From the NCBI GenBank assembly GCA_034687125.1, contig JAQGBZ010000128.1:62001-126000 (forward strand): DNA of 64,000 nt, written 5' to 3'. The notes beneath the pieces were generated by a model. The model worked only from the letters and a program-made list of their open reading frames with translations, was not told the origin of the DNA and made no database searches. A program made the position numbers and the translations under genes. Below, piece after piece: positions 39,252-51,990 of this stretch; positions within the stretch are counted from its first letter, which is position 1, and the number at the start of each line of letters is the position of its first letter. The stretch is from Neelides folsomi. Lineage: Eukaryota; Arthropoda; Collembola; Neelipleona; Neelidae.

Positions 39252-42200
39252 ATGAGGCTCGCGTCTTTTCCCTGCTTCCTTTGGATCTCCTTCCTTCAAT
39301 TAACTTCTGGTCTACCGCAAGGTAAAACATTTCATTGTATAAATTTATCATACGAAACATATCATCCACTCCGCAAAACCGCATTCATTATTTGCTCTAA
39401 CCACAAAAAAGGAAAAACTGGCGATTTTGATGTAAATTGAAAGTGTCGTCGTGTCTCGGCCCGCGTCGTTCTTTCATATAGCTAGCATACAATCAGAGTC
39501 CATTACTCTTCCTTTTTTGTGATTCTGCCTTGTAGATCTTCCGAATGCATTACACTCTGTGTTTAATAGCCAGTCTGTGAATGTCCACCTTTTTATTTAA
39601 TAAATCTTTCGCGAATCTCCGTCCTAATCTGATATGAATCACACTTTAGATGCATCATTATCTCCCTTTAATTGTATGTTGACAACCGTTTTCATTTTAT
39701 CACATTTATATTGTTGCTTATATCTTATTTGCACGCTGACTGCTTGTAATTGAAGAGATGTTTAATGAGAGGAGCTTCCTAATTCCAAGAATAAGTACAC
39801 ACAAGTGATGAAACACATAATTATTAGTTGGGCAATGTAATGAGTTGTAATTTAGGCGATTATTCAATTAAACGCATCGAATGGAACATATTTAGAATTT
39901 ATACTTGGCACATGTATAAGTTTCAAATAGTGTAGGATAAACTAGACAATGTGTCAATCTTGCAAGCTACAAATTAAAATTTAATCTCGTTTATTCAAAT
40001 TATTGCAGTAATCGGCTTTTGTCTTTACAAGGCAAACCTATCCTTGTAATTAATTAATTTAATAAGGTGTAATAAAGTATTATTGTCTAAATTTAAAGTG
40101 TCACTTGCTCATCAACTCTCGAGATAAAATATTTATCCGAAACATTCAAGAAACACTTAACGTTTAAAAAATATTTTTATCAAAATTTCAATGAAGTAAT
40201 ATACTCTAGGATATCTGTTAGATGAGATTTTGATTAAGTGTTTTAAATGAAAGTTTCAATCTTTCAGCACACATTGGGCAAATTTTTTTGACATATCTCA
40301 TATTGTTAATCTAAAAAGAGATTCAACTATGGCTATATAAAGTACATTAAATATTTGTATTATGTATAGTATATTTTATGTATGTAGGATATTCGGGCCA
40401 ATAAGGTAAATAAATGCAACTCTGCAGATACTAAAAAACAATAGCAAATCTTAATGTTATGTAAATGTTAATTAAGTTTGTTCTCTAAGAAAAATGAGTT
40501 GTTGCGATGATATTTTACGAGTTCGCCTCTTTAAAGAGAAAATTCAAATAGGAGTTTGTGATGAGCTGAGTGAGTTTATTAGCCGAGTGGTGAGGAGATT
40601 TATTCTAGCGTAGACGATAAGTAGAAGCTCATTCGCGTTTTATGGATGTTTAAGCAATCCTTAAGTATCTGTTAATCTCACCAAAGAAGGTAAACCATTG
40701 GGAGTGATGACTTTTTTGGGCGAAATGGTCAAATGAAGGGTGCTCTGAGGTAGAGATTTGACTTCACATTAATTGTTTTACAGAAAACAAAGTAAGTTCA
40801 TCATCCCTTCAATTTTCTTTCCTTTGCGTCTGCTACTTTCCAAATTTCAATCCTACAACACGACGTCTTGTTAGTTTCCCTGAAATGTTAATACGTCTAT
40901 CCTTTACAAGATTTCATTATAATTACAATTACTTATGTGTGCCTATATGCAATGATGGAACGATATTTAGTTAGTTGGTGATGAGCTCGGCCCGGATCCA
41001 CTGTATTGCTACTTTTTTTACATTCATTGACCTTTTCTCATATCCACGTCAAATTTACGACTCTGTCTTTAATTCTATACTCAGCTTTTCAATTAATTCT
41101 ATTTCATCCCTTTGAGCAAAATAATCACCCTGTCAAACAATACATTTTATTGGCCTCGTCCATTTCCAATAAGAAAAATCTTGTCATTCAAAGTAAAAAG
41201 TATTTAAATCAATTTCACATCAAAATGTTGGCATTTTATTTTAATAGAAATATATACTACCGGTAATACTACAGGACAAAGTATTTATTATCTGGCAAAA
41301 ATTTTAAAAAATCTCGTAACTGTAATGAAGAACCTCAATTTATGTCTGTATTGGGGTATTACTATTATAAAAGGATAAATATGCAAGAGCGATTATAAAT
41401 TGAACAAAAAGGTCGGTGTGTGCAAAAGTGATTTTTGCGTACGCAAATAGAAATAAGTTTCTATTTATTTCAAAGTTTCTAATTTCTCATTGATAAAATT
41501 AGAAAACTTAGCATTTTTCCGTAAGATTTGTCTGAACTGAGAATAAACCAAGTGTTATCACACCATCCAAGAAGATGAACTTTGCGTTAAAAGAAAGAAC
41601 GGAAGTCCAAGCGAGTAATGAATCTCTTTAGCAATGAACTGAGAGAGAAATGGAGTAACATAATGCCGCACCACTACGTTCACTTGATAAGACGTGTGAG
41701 TTCTCTCACGACTTTTTCATTCATACTTCAATTGATGTGTGTTGTGGACGTTACACCTTCAATTGTCATTGTCACTGAAAATGAAACTTTAATGCTGCAA
41801 AGCACATGCGGATAAAATGTAGAAATTCCTCGTCTCCCTTTCCTGGTCATCTTCAATATGAGAGAACATGTATAATTTTCTAATCTCCTTATCTTTCTCA
41901 AACCCTTAAATCATGAATCCCCAACGGGAGATAATGAAAAGAAATTGACGAGGTTGAATAGTCATATCATAATAAAATACATACTCATGTAGTCCCATCC
42001 TCTGGTGGTGAATTCACAGAGAGCAATAATTTACTAAAGGACCACAAAAGGAAGAGCTGAGCACTCTTCATTAATTCATAATTTGGAATGTGAGGATCCG
42101 GAATAAAGGAATAATGCACTTTTCCATACTCCATCTCTCACAAGTATGAAAAACAGGACAAGAGACTGCAAGCGTAATGACACATGGTTTCAAAAATTAT

Positions 42201-45200
42201 TGTTAATCATTCCTAAATGGTGAAGGAAAGGGGGAGGGTTCACAAGAATAATGAACCTTCATTGTAATTTTAAGTAGGCATAATATAACATGTTCCTATC
42301 TTACAATTACTACAATCTCTACTATCAGACTATCACAATCACAATAAATACAAAGAACAAAACTCGAAGAAGAATTTTATTAAATAAAAAAACAGTAATG
42401 ATTTTTCTATTAACTCCATTCCTATTTTTTTCTATATTACTCCCATCCTTTCATTTTAGCAATATGCAATAATGAAAGAAATTTTATATATGCCGACCTG
42501 GGCTTGCGAAATACTTATAATTGTTTTAATGCGTAAATGACAAATTTGAAGGATTTATTTGACATAGCTCATTGGATGAATAAGTAAATAATGAGTATTT
42601 TAGAAAAAGTTTAGACGTGGGTTTGCTTCATTTGCTTATTTCGCAAGAATGATAAAGAGAAAATAAAAGTAAATAATTCATCTATTGAGTCAATGGGATA
42701 TGCGCATAGTTAATTGTCTGCTGGGAGTCTGTGAGAGTAAAAGTCTTTTGGTTGTCAATGAAGAGGTTCAAGTTCAGAAGGAATCCTTTCCTTCCTTGTC
42801 CACCCACAGTTCCAAAAGGAGTGCGTGGGTTTAGAACAAAGACACCTTTACATACAAATTATGAGCCTTCTAACTGTTCTCTAACTATGCGAATTATTAC
42901 TAAAGAGGATGTCAATGAGGGACTTTTTAAGGAAAGAAGAACGGGGGAGCGGAAGAAAGTGTAAATTATAATCAATCCCTATTTAAGAAGAAGACCATTT
43001 AGAATCAAAGTGGATCAGCTCACCTTTTCTACTCCGTTCATCTTTTCCTCAGCTACAGTGCTTTATAATGCCCAATTGTAAGTATATGAATCTTAATTGT
43101 GAATTTCAAATTGAAGGAAGCTGAGAGTCAGACGTATTATACTCTATTCCATTTGAGAAGATTATTGAGAATTAAATCATGTTACTTGACCGGGCAATCG
43201 AATGTCATGTCACCCTCAAATAATTTCTACAGGAAATAATATCGGTTTATTTGAATTTCTAATGACTTGCCAAGTAACATGATTCAATTCTCAATAATCT
43301 TCTCAAATGGAATAGAGTATAGTAGAGGAGAGAACTTGTATTTAGTTTGCTTTAATTTTCTCGTCAGTCATCAAGAAAATAATTGGCCATTTGAAACGCG
43401 TTAGTCGCGTATTGAAGAAGAAGTGGAGTAAATAATGAAGCCCTTCTGAATAGAACGGACGGTTGGTGAATGAAGATGGGAATAATCATTTACACAATTT
43501 TACATAGAAGGGTCATCGAAAGAAAAAGTGCTGATGAATGAATTCAAAGACATACTTTAAAGTACGTGAAGTTTTACAATTCCGCTCCAAGCTCCAATGC
43601 ACATCATTTTTTAAAGCCGTAATGAATTGTTAAAGTTTACAATATACGGTATACAAATAGGCTGCATTGCATTAACATAAAGTCAAACGATGAGTCGAAT
43701 GGGAGACATCATGCAGATTGGAGACTTGAAGTAAGATACATATAGCTGTATTAGTTATTCAGATAGACAAATAGCACACGCCTATGGTTTTATAAATTCA
43801 AGTGAATCAATTGAACAACTTGTTTTAAATCTGAGTTATCGTTCACAATGAATAATGAGGAATCAAACGAGGAAGAATCCCTTTGAGGATGAAAAGGAAA
43901 GCGAAGTGCATCACCATTAGCTGTTTTTATGCATAAATTGGAATCAGCAATAATAGAAATTGATCGCTTATTCACACAATCTAGAACTCTTGATCTCCTT
44001 ACATACATAACTATCAATACTTTTATGCAGGTATCTAACTATCTAAAACTAATGTATGCAAGTACTTCTTTAACCATTTACTTATGTACACCCATCCTTT
44101 CAACCCTTCAAGAGAAGGGCGGGAGCCGATAATTTAATTGTAGAGGAGTTCCCCAGATCGATACTTTTCACTTTTAAATTAAGCCCATGAACGTTCTTGA
44201 GTCTTGTGATTTTAATAACAAGGGTATCTAAGCCGATTATTATTAGGTAGTTTATATGGAATAGATTAACAGCACTTCGTGTGCGAGCAGGTGATAAATA
44301 CCAAGAATTGGGCAGAATGGTGGAAAAGGAGATATGGAAAGTGAAGGTGAGGCCGGTGGCCGGCGGTGGGAAAGGAAGCGTCTCTGACACACATTGACTT
44401 GTTCCGTTGTTCCTTGTAGTGGGAGTGCCGTTGTGAGAACGTGACTCCCCATGCACCAACTTCCTCTCCATCTTCTTCCTTTCCATCATTCATGAGAGGA
44501 ACATTTAGAATCGATTAGAATTGACTTTCAATTTTTTCAATAAACTCCGCTGACTCCCATGCGTGTAAAAAGGCCCTTTGTGATCATGAGATTATAGAAA
44601 TTCCATTTTCTATACAAAGTAGAATCACGAAGATCACTACTTACACGTTTATGTTATATTAATAATAAAATTACAATATGTACAATTAAATGAGCATCTG
44701 TACAAAAAAGTACAATTTGAATGGAGCATTGACCATAATGCATTTTTACTTATTGATCATTGTCATTCTTCGAATCTCGGAATTAGAAAATTATTTTTTA
44801 TAACTTTTTATATTTGCTACTTTTACTTATTACTATTTCTCTTGTCGGTTATATCTGTGCAATTTTTTTTGCAAATTAGAGGGATTTTACCATCATTTCT
44901 AGTTTAGACAACATTTATCGTGGTTTGGAGTGGCAGAGTCCTTCAAGATTACCATCTTTATTGCCCATTTTAAAAGCTATATTTCCCGTCTGTACAACAA
45001 ACCAAGTTTCAGGAAAACTCAACTCTTCAAATGTCCTGCATTATTTGATTAATATTTATGCACGATAAATTATTGTGAAAATTTATGGCTACCTATTACC
45101 TTTATTTCATTAAATATTAAATTATTTATTAAAAGATTGGAAAATGGAAAGTTGGTTTTCATTCTATCAATACAGAGTTATTATATAAATCAGGGAAATC

Positions 45201-48200
45201 CCAATTTGAGGTACTCGTGCTTGAAAAGAAATGAGTGACTTATGGTTTTACCCATAATAGCTATAAATTTTTAGTCTACCTTGGCTCATACTAAAACTTG
45301 GCATTTTTTGTATAAAAATGAGAATTTGCTTGTTAGGAATGGATTGATGAACAAAAATTAAAATTAATTGAGGAAATAATTGCTCGGTGATTTTGTTCCA
45401 TTGTATTTAGTTTTACATATTAAATATGCTGATGTAAAGAGTAAAAGTTTTGAATTTATGAAGGAATTAAAGAGATTCAGTGGAGCTGAGGATTGTTTGC
45501 AAATTAACAAGTTTCCTGTAAATTATTAAGCGAGAGAGAAGGGCCATTGAATTGGGTTGAACTGCCGATCAAAAAGTAAGGAATTAAGGATTCAACGACT
45601 TTGATAATAAATAGTGGAAGTTGACCCAGAGAGATGATGAGAGGTGAAAGGATGATTATATCCAAAATGCCTTGTGTTCTCTTCCTAACTTGCACTTTTC
45701 ACAAGTTCATGGGTCCGATGAGTTATTGTGTTGAGACACGTAGAGATTATATAGGAGGAGTCTTCCGCCAGTTTTCACTTGTGCATTCTAAATTCCTCTT
45801 TAGTTCTCAAAGCCGGTTTCTCCTTTGCATAAAATATAAAGTGTAGTTGATATACGCGGATTGCACAGAGTGGAAATCAGAGGCAATTAAAGGCGCCCCA
45901 TCCCCCCAGGCTCATCTCTTTCATCCTCTCCTCCTATACCATTCCTATACTCATTTATCCCATGTGGATATAACCAGATATATCCAAAATACATTTAATT
46001 GTAAAGTATTCGGGCTTCAATTTCTTTTTGATCCAACAGAAAGTAATTATGGTTACCGGATCGGAGTGTCTGCAGATGCGGCAGAACCAATGCAATTCCA
46101 CCACCCACATTACTACTACGACTCACTTCAGGAGGAGACAGAAGAAGTGGGCTACAGACTCCCACGTCCCTCAAATGACATCCCGCCTTCGCTGGACATC
46201 GATGACCTCATAAGGGAAGAGGTGGATGCAGCCGTTGGGTATAAATACTCAAGACCAACATCCACAACAGAGGGATACAATTACCCAAAGCCGACGACGA
46301 CCCCTTCGCCCAAAGGATACACATATCCAAGACCTGGCGTCGAGGATCAATTTTCAGTGGATGAAGTCACAACTAATAGAGAATATCCAGTAACAAATCT
46401 TTTCAATTAAATATATGCTTATAATAACCCTTTGAACATTTAAGGTATGTAATTATAATTATACTGTATATGTATATGCACTGTATATTGGAGTTATCGA
46501 GCAATAAGAGAATCAATCAGATCTGATGTATTAAATAATACATAAGCTAATAATATAATCAAATGAAATTTTATTGAATGATTTTAAAACTTGAGTTCAT
46601 TCAGTATGAAAATTTGAAGTTTTAGTTAAGATTTAAATAATTAAATAAAGTAGATTCAAAAAGCATATTGGATTCGGGAGGAAGTATAGTTTAATTCGTT
46701 TATGTGCTTAACTGATAACATACCTGTTTATAAAATACCGCCACTTTTCATCAAAAGATATGCCTAAAGGGTTAAATGGGAAATTATCTTTTCTCAATTT
46801 TCCCTTTTCACTTTCTTTCACCTGGTTTCTGCACACCTGCAGTTTGAGAATTATAAATACTGATCCACCACTTCCAATAAAATCCAATAATTTAAATCCA
46901 ATAAATTGATTATTAACCAAAGTGTGTGTCAATCTATGCAGGATGCTGGAATTCCCGAAGTCGGATTCGAGGACCCTACGACCATTCGAGCTTTAAATTA
47001 TGAAAGCGAGGAGATCCAAGCTGCCGGAGGTCTCGAGCCGGAAGAACCAGTTTTTGAAGCTCCCGTTCAAAAGAGTAAACAAATGATCGTGCAACCTTTG
47101 CAAATTACAATATATTCCTATATTTATGGTCACTATACCCAATTCCCCTCTGTGAGGCTATATCCTCAGTGGTCAATGGGTGATGGGTTGATGGGTGCTT
47201 TTAAAACTACGCAATTTGGAACAATCACATTATGTATTTATTCAGTATATCAACAATGTATGTATTTTTTACAGAGAAAGTGAAGCCTCACTATGATGAA
47301 TCTGACGACGTTTGGCCTGATGGATTCAAGGGAGTAATTCCTGGTGAGGAAGGAATTGACTACCCCGCGTACACCGACATCCCCCAGACCTCTTTTGACT
47401 GCAGTCATCAAGAATACTCAGGCTACTATGCAGACGTAGAAACACGCTGTCAAGCCTTCCATGTTTGTCTCAACAGAGCTCATCGGTCCACAGTGGAAAA
47501 ATGGTCATTCTTATGTCCCAATGGGACAGTTTTCAGCCAACAGGACTTTGTCTGCGTCTGGTGGAATATGGCCCCTCCTTGTGACTCAGACACAACTCAG
47601 AGACTTTACAGTCTCAATCAAGCCCTAGGATGGGACAATGAACCGCCATTAAATATAAATATCAAATCAGTGATGTCCTCATTGGTGGAGCAGCAATTGC
47701 AAAGCATTCCCATCAACCCACAATCGCTTCCAACTGTGTCAAGACGTCCGCGACCACCTCCGTCCCAACCATTTACTAAAGTCCAACCACCGAACACCAA
47801 TGCTAAAATCTCATCTAATGCTATCCCGGCCAGCTTCAATGGTGACCCGAGGACGAAGGCTAAACTTCCTGCTTCTACAATCCGGACTGTTAATCCTCCA
47901 TTTAGCCAACAATTAATTGCATTTGATGTCGATACAAGATTGTCTGAGGAAGCCAGGTCGAAGAGCAAGTCCCAGAGTGCATTGAAGAAATCCAAGTCGG
48001 AGGCATATGAATTGAAAGGATTCCCCCAACAAGGCGCAGCTCCTCTTATTGTGAACAGATTTAGGGCTCCTACAACGGAAGCCTATACCGAGTACGATGA
48101 AGACACGGAGGTTCCTACTGTTGTAATGATGCCAATTCAGCAAAGATTCCCTGATGGAACTCAAGCCCTTGTTGAAATGCCTGTTGTTATGATGCTCCCA

Positions 48201-51200
48201 AGAAGACCAAATTACGATGATTCAACAGAATCCAATGAGGACAATTCGAGTGAGAATTTACCAGATCCCAACTTGGCTTATCTTCCTCCTAAAACAACAA
48301 CAGCGACGACGACCACGACAACTACGGAACCCCCAAGGACGACGTCAACACCTGGCCCGAAATATCTCCCGCCGGAAACGACTACAACTACGCGGAGAAC
48401 AACTACCACTATGGCTCCAACTACCACAATCCAAACAACGGAACTACCAGTGGAAGTGGTAACAGAGGAAGAGAAATCTCCTGAGTATGATGTAGAACCC
48501 GAAACTCCTCCATCTGTAGCTCCAGAAATGGAAACGGAAGTTGTGACGGAAAAACCAAAAAATACTTATTTACCGCCAAAACAAGTAGAAACTGAGAAAC
48601 CATCTGGAACATATCTCCCACCCAAATTAGCAAACCAGGAGGAAAAACCCTCAGGGACTTACCTTCCTCCAAAACTCCAACAAAGACCAAGAATGTCTGC
48701 TAAAATGATCTCCGCTGCATATCTTCCACCCAAAGAAGAAGGAAAAACCTCAGCCAAAATCTCAGCTTTATATCTCCCACCAACCGAAAAGCCTAAATTA
48801 ATGTCAGCTAAAATCTCTTCAGCTTATTTGCCCCCTAAAATGGAAGATAAATCTCGTTTGATGGCTGCCCAATCCCCTATGTATCTACCACCAAAACTTG
48901 GAGCCCAAGTGGAGATGCCCAAGCCGACATATCTTCCACCACAAGACGATCCAATGACCACGGAAATGAAGGCCGAAGAGGAGGAACAAAACAGCGGTTC
49001 TTATCTCCCACCAAAACCTCCACAAAAACCTAAAATGGTTTATGGCCCGCCGACGGGTGAAAAACCTGAAAAGTTGAACTCCATTAAGCAAATGAATATT
49101 GCTAGGATCAAAAATCTTCGTTTGCAAAATGAGCGGGAGTTGATTCGGGAGCTACTTGGGAATTCTGGGATTGAAGAGGATGTTGAGGATGGGAAGGAAT
49201 TCACTTCTTTTAGTACCAAGAGCCGAGGGAACGAGAAGGAGAGTGAAAAGGGCGGTGAAGGGGTCACTGGCGGATATGAGGAAGGGGTCACTGGAGGATA
49301 CGAAGAAGGAGTCACAGGAGGATATAGTGGGAATTCCAATCTTGGGACAAAGAGTCAGTATTACAATGCTAATGTGAGGATTCAACTTGAGAAGAAAAAG
49401 AATTTAGGAGCCAAGTTGGAAGAAATCAAGCCAGAGTATATTGATCTCCCTCAAAGTCCGACAGTCAAATCTACTGGTAATTTATAATTAGTAATATGCT
49501 AGTTATTCTAGTATAGTTAGATTATAATGAAAGTATTTATTTCTAATGTACCATATATCTTTTTAAAACGGAAAATAGACCAAATATATCTGTATAGTTT
49601 TAATTTTAACATCGTGAATTTGAAAATCCTAAAAAATTATATTAAATGGAATTTTATTCATTTTTTTCTTTTTAGGTGTTCCAGGAACAGAAAGTTTACA
49701 AGCATTCCTGAGCACTCAGAAGAATTTGGACAATAAGCAAACATTAGAAATATTCCAATTTGACAAATATGCTATATTTGTTCCAAAGGAAAGCCAAAAA
49801 GAGGGAAAGCCTTCCCAGTCGTATGGACCTCCTCAGAATAATGAAAATCAGACTCAATCAGCAGCTCAAATTCAAATTCCGAATAAACCAAGTGGACTTT
49901 ATGGAACGCCACAAAAGGACTTTTCTCCTCAAATGCCAAATCCACCCCAACAACAACAACAACAGCAGCAGTTAAAACAACAACAGCACCAACAGCAGCA
50001 GCAACAAAAAGTTCAAAGACCAAATGGTAACTTTGCCCTCCCAAGCAAAGAATTTAGCGAAGCTCATCGATTTTCACAACAAAATGGTTACAACACTCAT
50101 CCACAATTCGACCAAATAATCTTTCAAGAACCATTAGCTCAAATTTTCACTCCAGCTCCCATTGTCTCTCAGGTCTATCAAGGGCCTCAGCCATTTTACA
50201 ACAGTCCTCCAATTCATAATCAACAACAAGTTGAACAGCAAGGGTATCCTCAACCACAACCACCAGTTCAGCAGGGATATCCTCAAACTCAACCTCCAGT
50301 TCAGCAAGGATATCCTCAACCCGCACAACCTCCACCGCCTCCAGTTCAGCAAGGATATTCTCAACCTCCACAGCCCCCAGTTCAACAAGGCTATTCCCAA
50401 CCTCCTGTTCAACAGGGATATTCACAACCACCAGCTCAGCAACAAGGCTATGAACAACCTCAACATCAGCAACAACAAGGATATCAACAACAGCAACAAG
50501 CACAACCTGGATATCAAGCTCCTCAACAAACTCCAGAGCCAGGTAGACAAGTTTTGTTCCAAGGAAGAGAACCAAGTTTTACCCAATTTGCAGCTCAACC
50601 ATTTGAGCAACAACAAAATGGCTACAATGGTCCACAAGAACAAAAACAACCAGATCAAAATTACGGATCTCCTCAGCCTACACAAGGATATGGACAACCA
50701 CAAGATCAAAGACCTCCTGGACAATATTTACCACCACAGCAACCAACACCAGTTCCTAGTCAAAATTATGGCCAATCGCAGGCCCAACAGCCAGGACCAA
50801 ACTACGGAGCTCCTCAGTTAACTCCTGGACAAGGCTATGGACCAAGCGGCCCAACCCAACAGCCACAACCAGGTTACAATTCACCTCAACCTCAAAGACC
50901 TCATGATGGGCCAAACTTCATCCAGCCCATTCCAGTTGATCCAAGACCTCAAATAATCCTCCCAATCCCAACAGTTAATTCACAGACGTTTGCTGTCTCT
51001 CAGCCCCAACAAGCTTTCTATGGTCCTCCTCAAATACAAAATGTTCAAACGACCCAGCCAGCAATTTACCATCAACCCGCTCAGATTCAAAATTTTGTTC
51101 CTCATGTTGTAAGACCTCATATTCCACAAATATTCCCAAGCCCTCAACCACAACAGCCAGCGTACCAAGCTCCGAGACAAGTCCCGAAGAATCCTCATTA

Positions 51201-51990
51201 TCAAGGAGCGGTTCAGAATTTTAATAATGTTAACAAGCAACCTCAAGTTCATCAAAATGGCTATCAACCCCCACAGTTCAATATTCAGCCACAAGAATAC
51301 TTTGACATTTCTAATGCCAAACCTTCAAAACCAAGAAATCCCCAACATCAAAATAACATTCCTAAATCTTCTTATAGACCTAAAGGAACTTCGGATGTTC
51401 AGATCATCCAGGCAATTCCGGTTCATCAGTCAACTTCAAGCCATCAACAACAACAGGGTGGGTATCAGAATACAAATAATGGTTATCAACAACCACAACA
51501 GCAAAAACAGCAAAAACCATTTGTCAACAATGGTGGATATCAAAATGAACAATTTGGAAATGGAGGCTATCAGCAAAACGGAATAAGAGCTTATGGACCA
51601 CCACAAAACAATCACAATCAAAATAACAATCATTATAATCGTCCTCAGGCTATTCGACAAATGCAATTTCAACCGATCCAACACCAACAACCTGGGAATA
51701 ATTATGGGCCGCCTAGACCAACGGGAGGATATCAAGGGCCAACCAATGGACCAAATAATCAAATACCATTTAGGCAACCAAACTCTCCCCAGAACCTTGA
51801 ATTGTTCACCAGTGAAGATGCAGTGAGGAATAATCACGGACAAAGACACAAAGAAGCAGTTTCCAATTTTATTAGAGATCAAAATGTCAGAGGAGGAACC
51901 AGAGGAGAATTGGAAATGGGTCATGAAGTTTTCTATCCTGGGAAAGATAATTCTCTGGGAGTTTCCCTCACCTATGATTCAAAGGCATAG
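39252..51990 (+). CDS. Giant CPAP1-like cuticular protein with one chitin-binding domain
   Basis: Five exons: 39252-39321, 46040-46389, 46942-47074, 47275-49476, 49676-51990; phases 1, 0, 1, 1 agree; 1689 residues. Exon 1 is a signal peptide (MRLASFPCFLWISFLQLTSG). Exon 2 has Tyr/Pro motifs GYRLPRP, GYKYSRP, GYNYPKP, GYTYPRP. Exon 4 contains a peritrophin-A/CBM14 domain at residues 222-290 with cysteines 227, 243, 249, 265, 278 and 287 (spacing 15-5-15-12-8), then a Thr-rich mucin-like stretch, eleven YLPP repeats and three EGVTGGYE repeats. Exon 5 (771 codons with stop) is Gln/Pro/Tyr-rich with polyQ and repeated QQGYSQPP/YGPPQ units. One CBM14 domain plus long low-complexity arms is the CPAP1 architecture of arthropod cuticle; the domain should bind chitin and the arms probably cross-link or self-associate in the extracellular matrix. 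Specific orthologue not assigned. Intron 1 is 6.7 kb; intron 2 is 552 bp. Confidence 0.9.
39322..46039 (+). other. First intron of the CPAP1-like gene (6.7 kb)
   Basis: Donor GTAAAA after the signal-peptide exon, acceptor ATCCAACAG before exon 2. It holds the foldback repeat at 43138-43321. A 129-codon antisense frame near 44100-44489 has no supporting features. No further exon found, though an alternative small exon cannot be excluded. Confidence 0.75.
43138..43321. repeat. Inverted-repeat element (MITE-like) inside an intron
   Basis: Arms 43138-43190 and 43269-43321 are reverse complements over 53 bp with about three mismatches; the arm begins TATACTCTATTCCATTTGAG. The 78-bp middle has a smaller inverted pair (TCAAATAA/TTATTTGA). 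Total 184 bp. High arm identity suggests a fairly young foldback element. Its sequence does not resemble the hairpin at 10.2 kb. Confidence 0.85.
49257..49328 (+). repeat. Three tandem 24-bp coding repeats (EGVTGGYE)
   Basis: Within exon 4 of the CPAP1-like gene, three head-to-tail 24-nt units encode EGVTGGYE, EGVTGGYE and EGVTGGYS. Third positions differ between units, so they are not brand-new copies. Confidence 0.9.

Noticed and set aside
44100-44493. Minus-strand frames up to 129 codons in the cuticle-gene intron
   Set aside because: Three frames are open at once in a GC-richer patch, a composition effect; no splice or motif support.
48217-51924. Many long alternative frames across the cuticle gene exons 4 and 5
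   Set aside because: Repetitive CAA/CCA-rich coding sequence keeps other frames open on both strands; the chosen frame is fixed by the CBM14 domain and splice phases.
47275-51990. Treating exons 4 and 5 as two independent genes
   Set aside because: The phase-1 donor at 49476 and phase-1 acceptor at 49675 join in frame, and neither end has a promoter or poly(A) signal between them.
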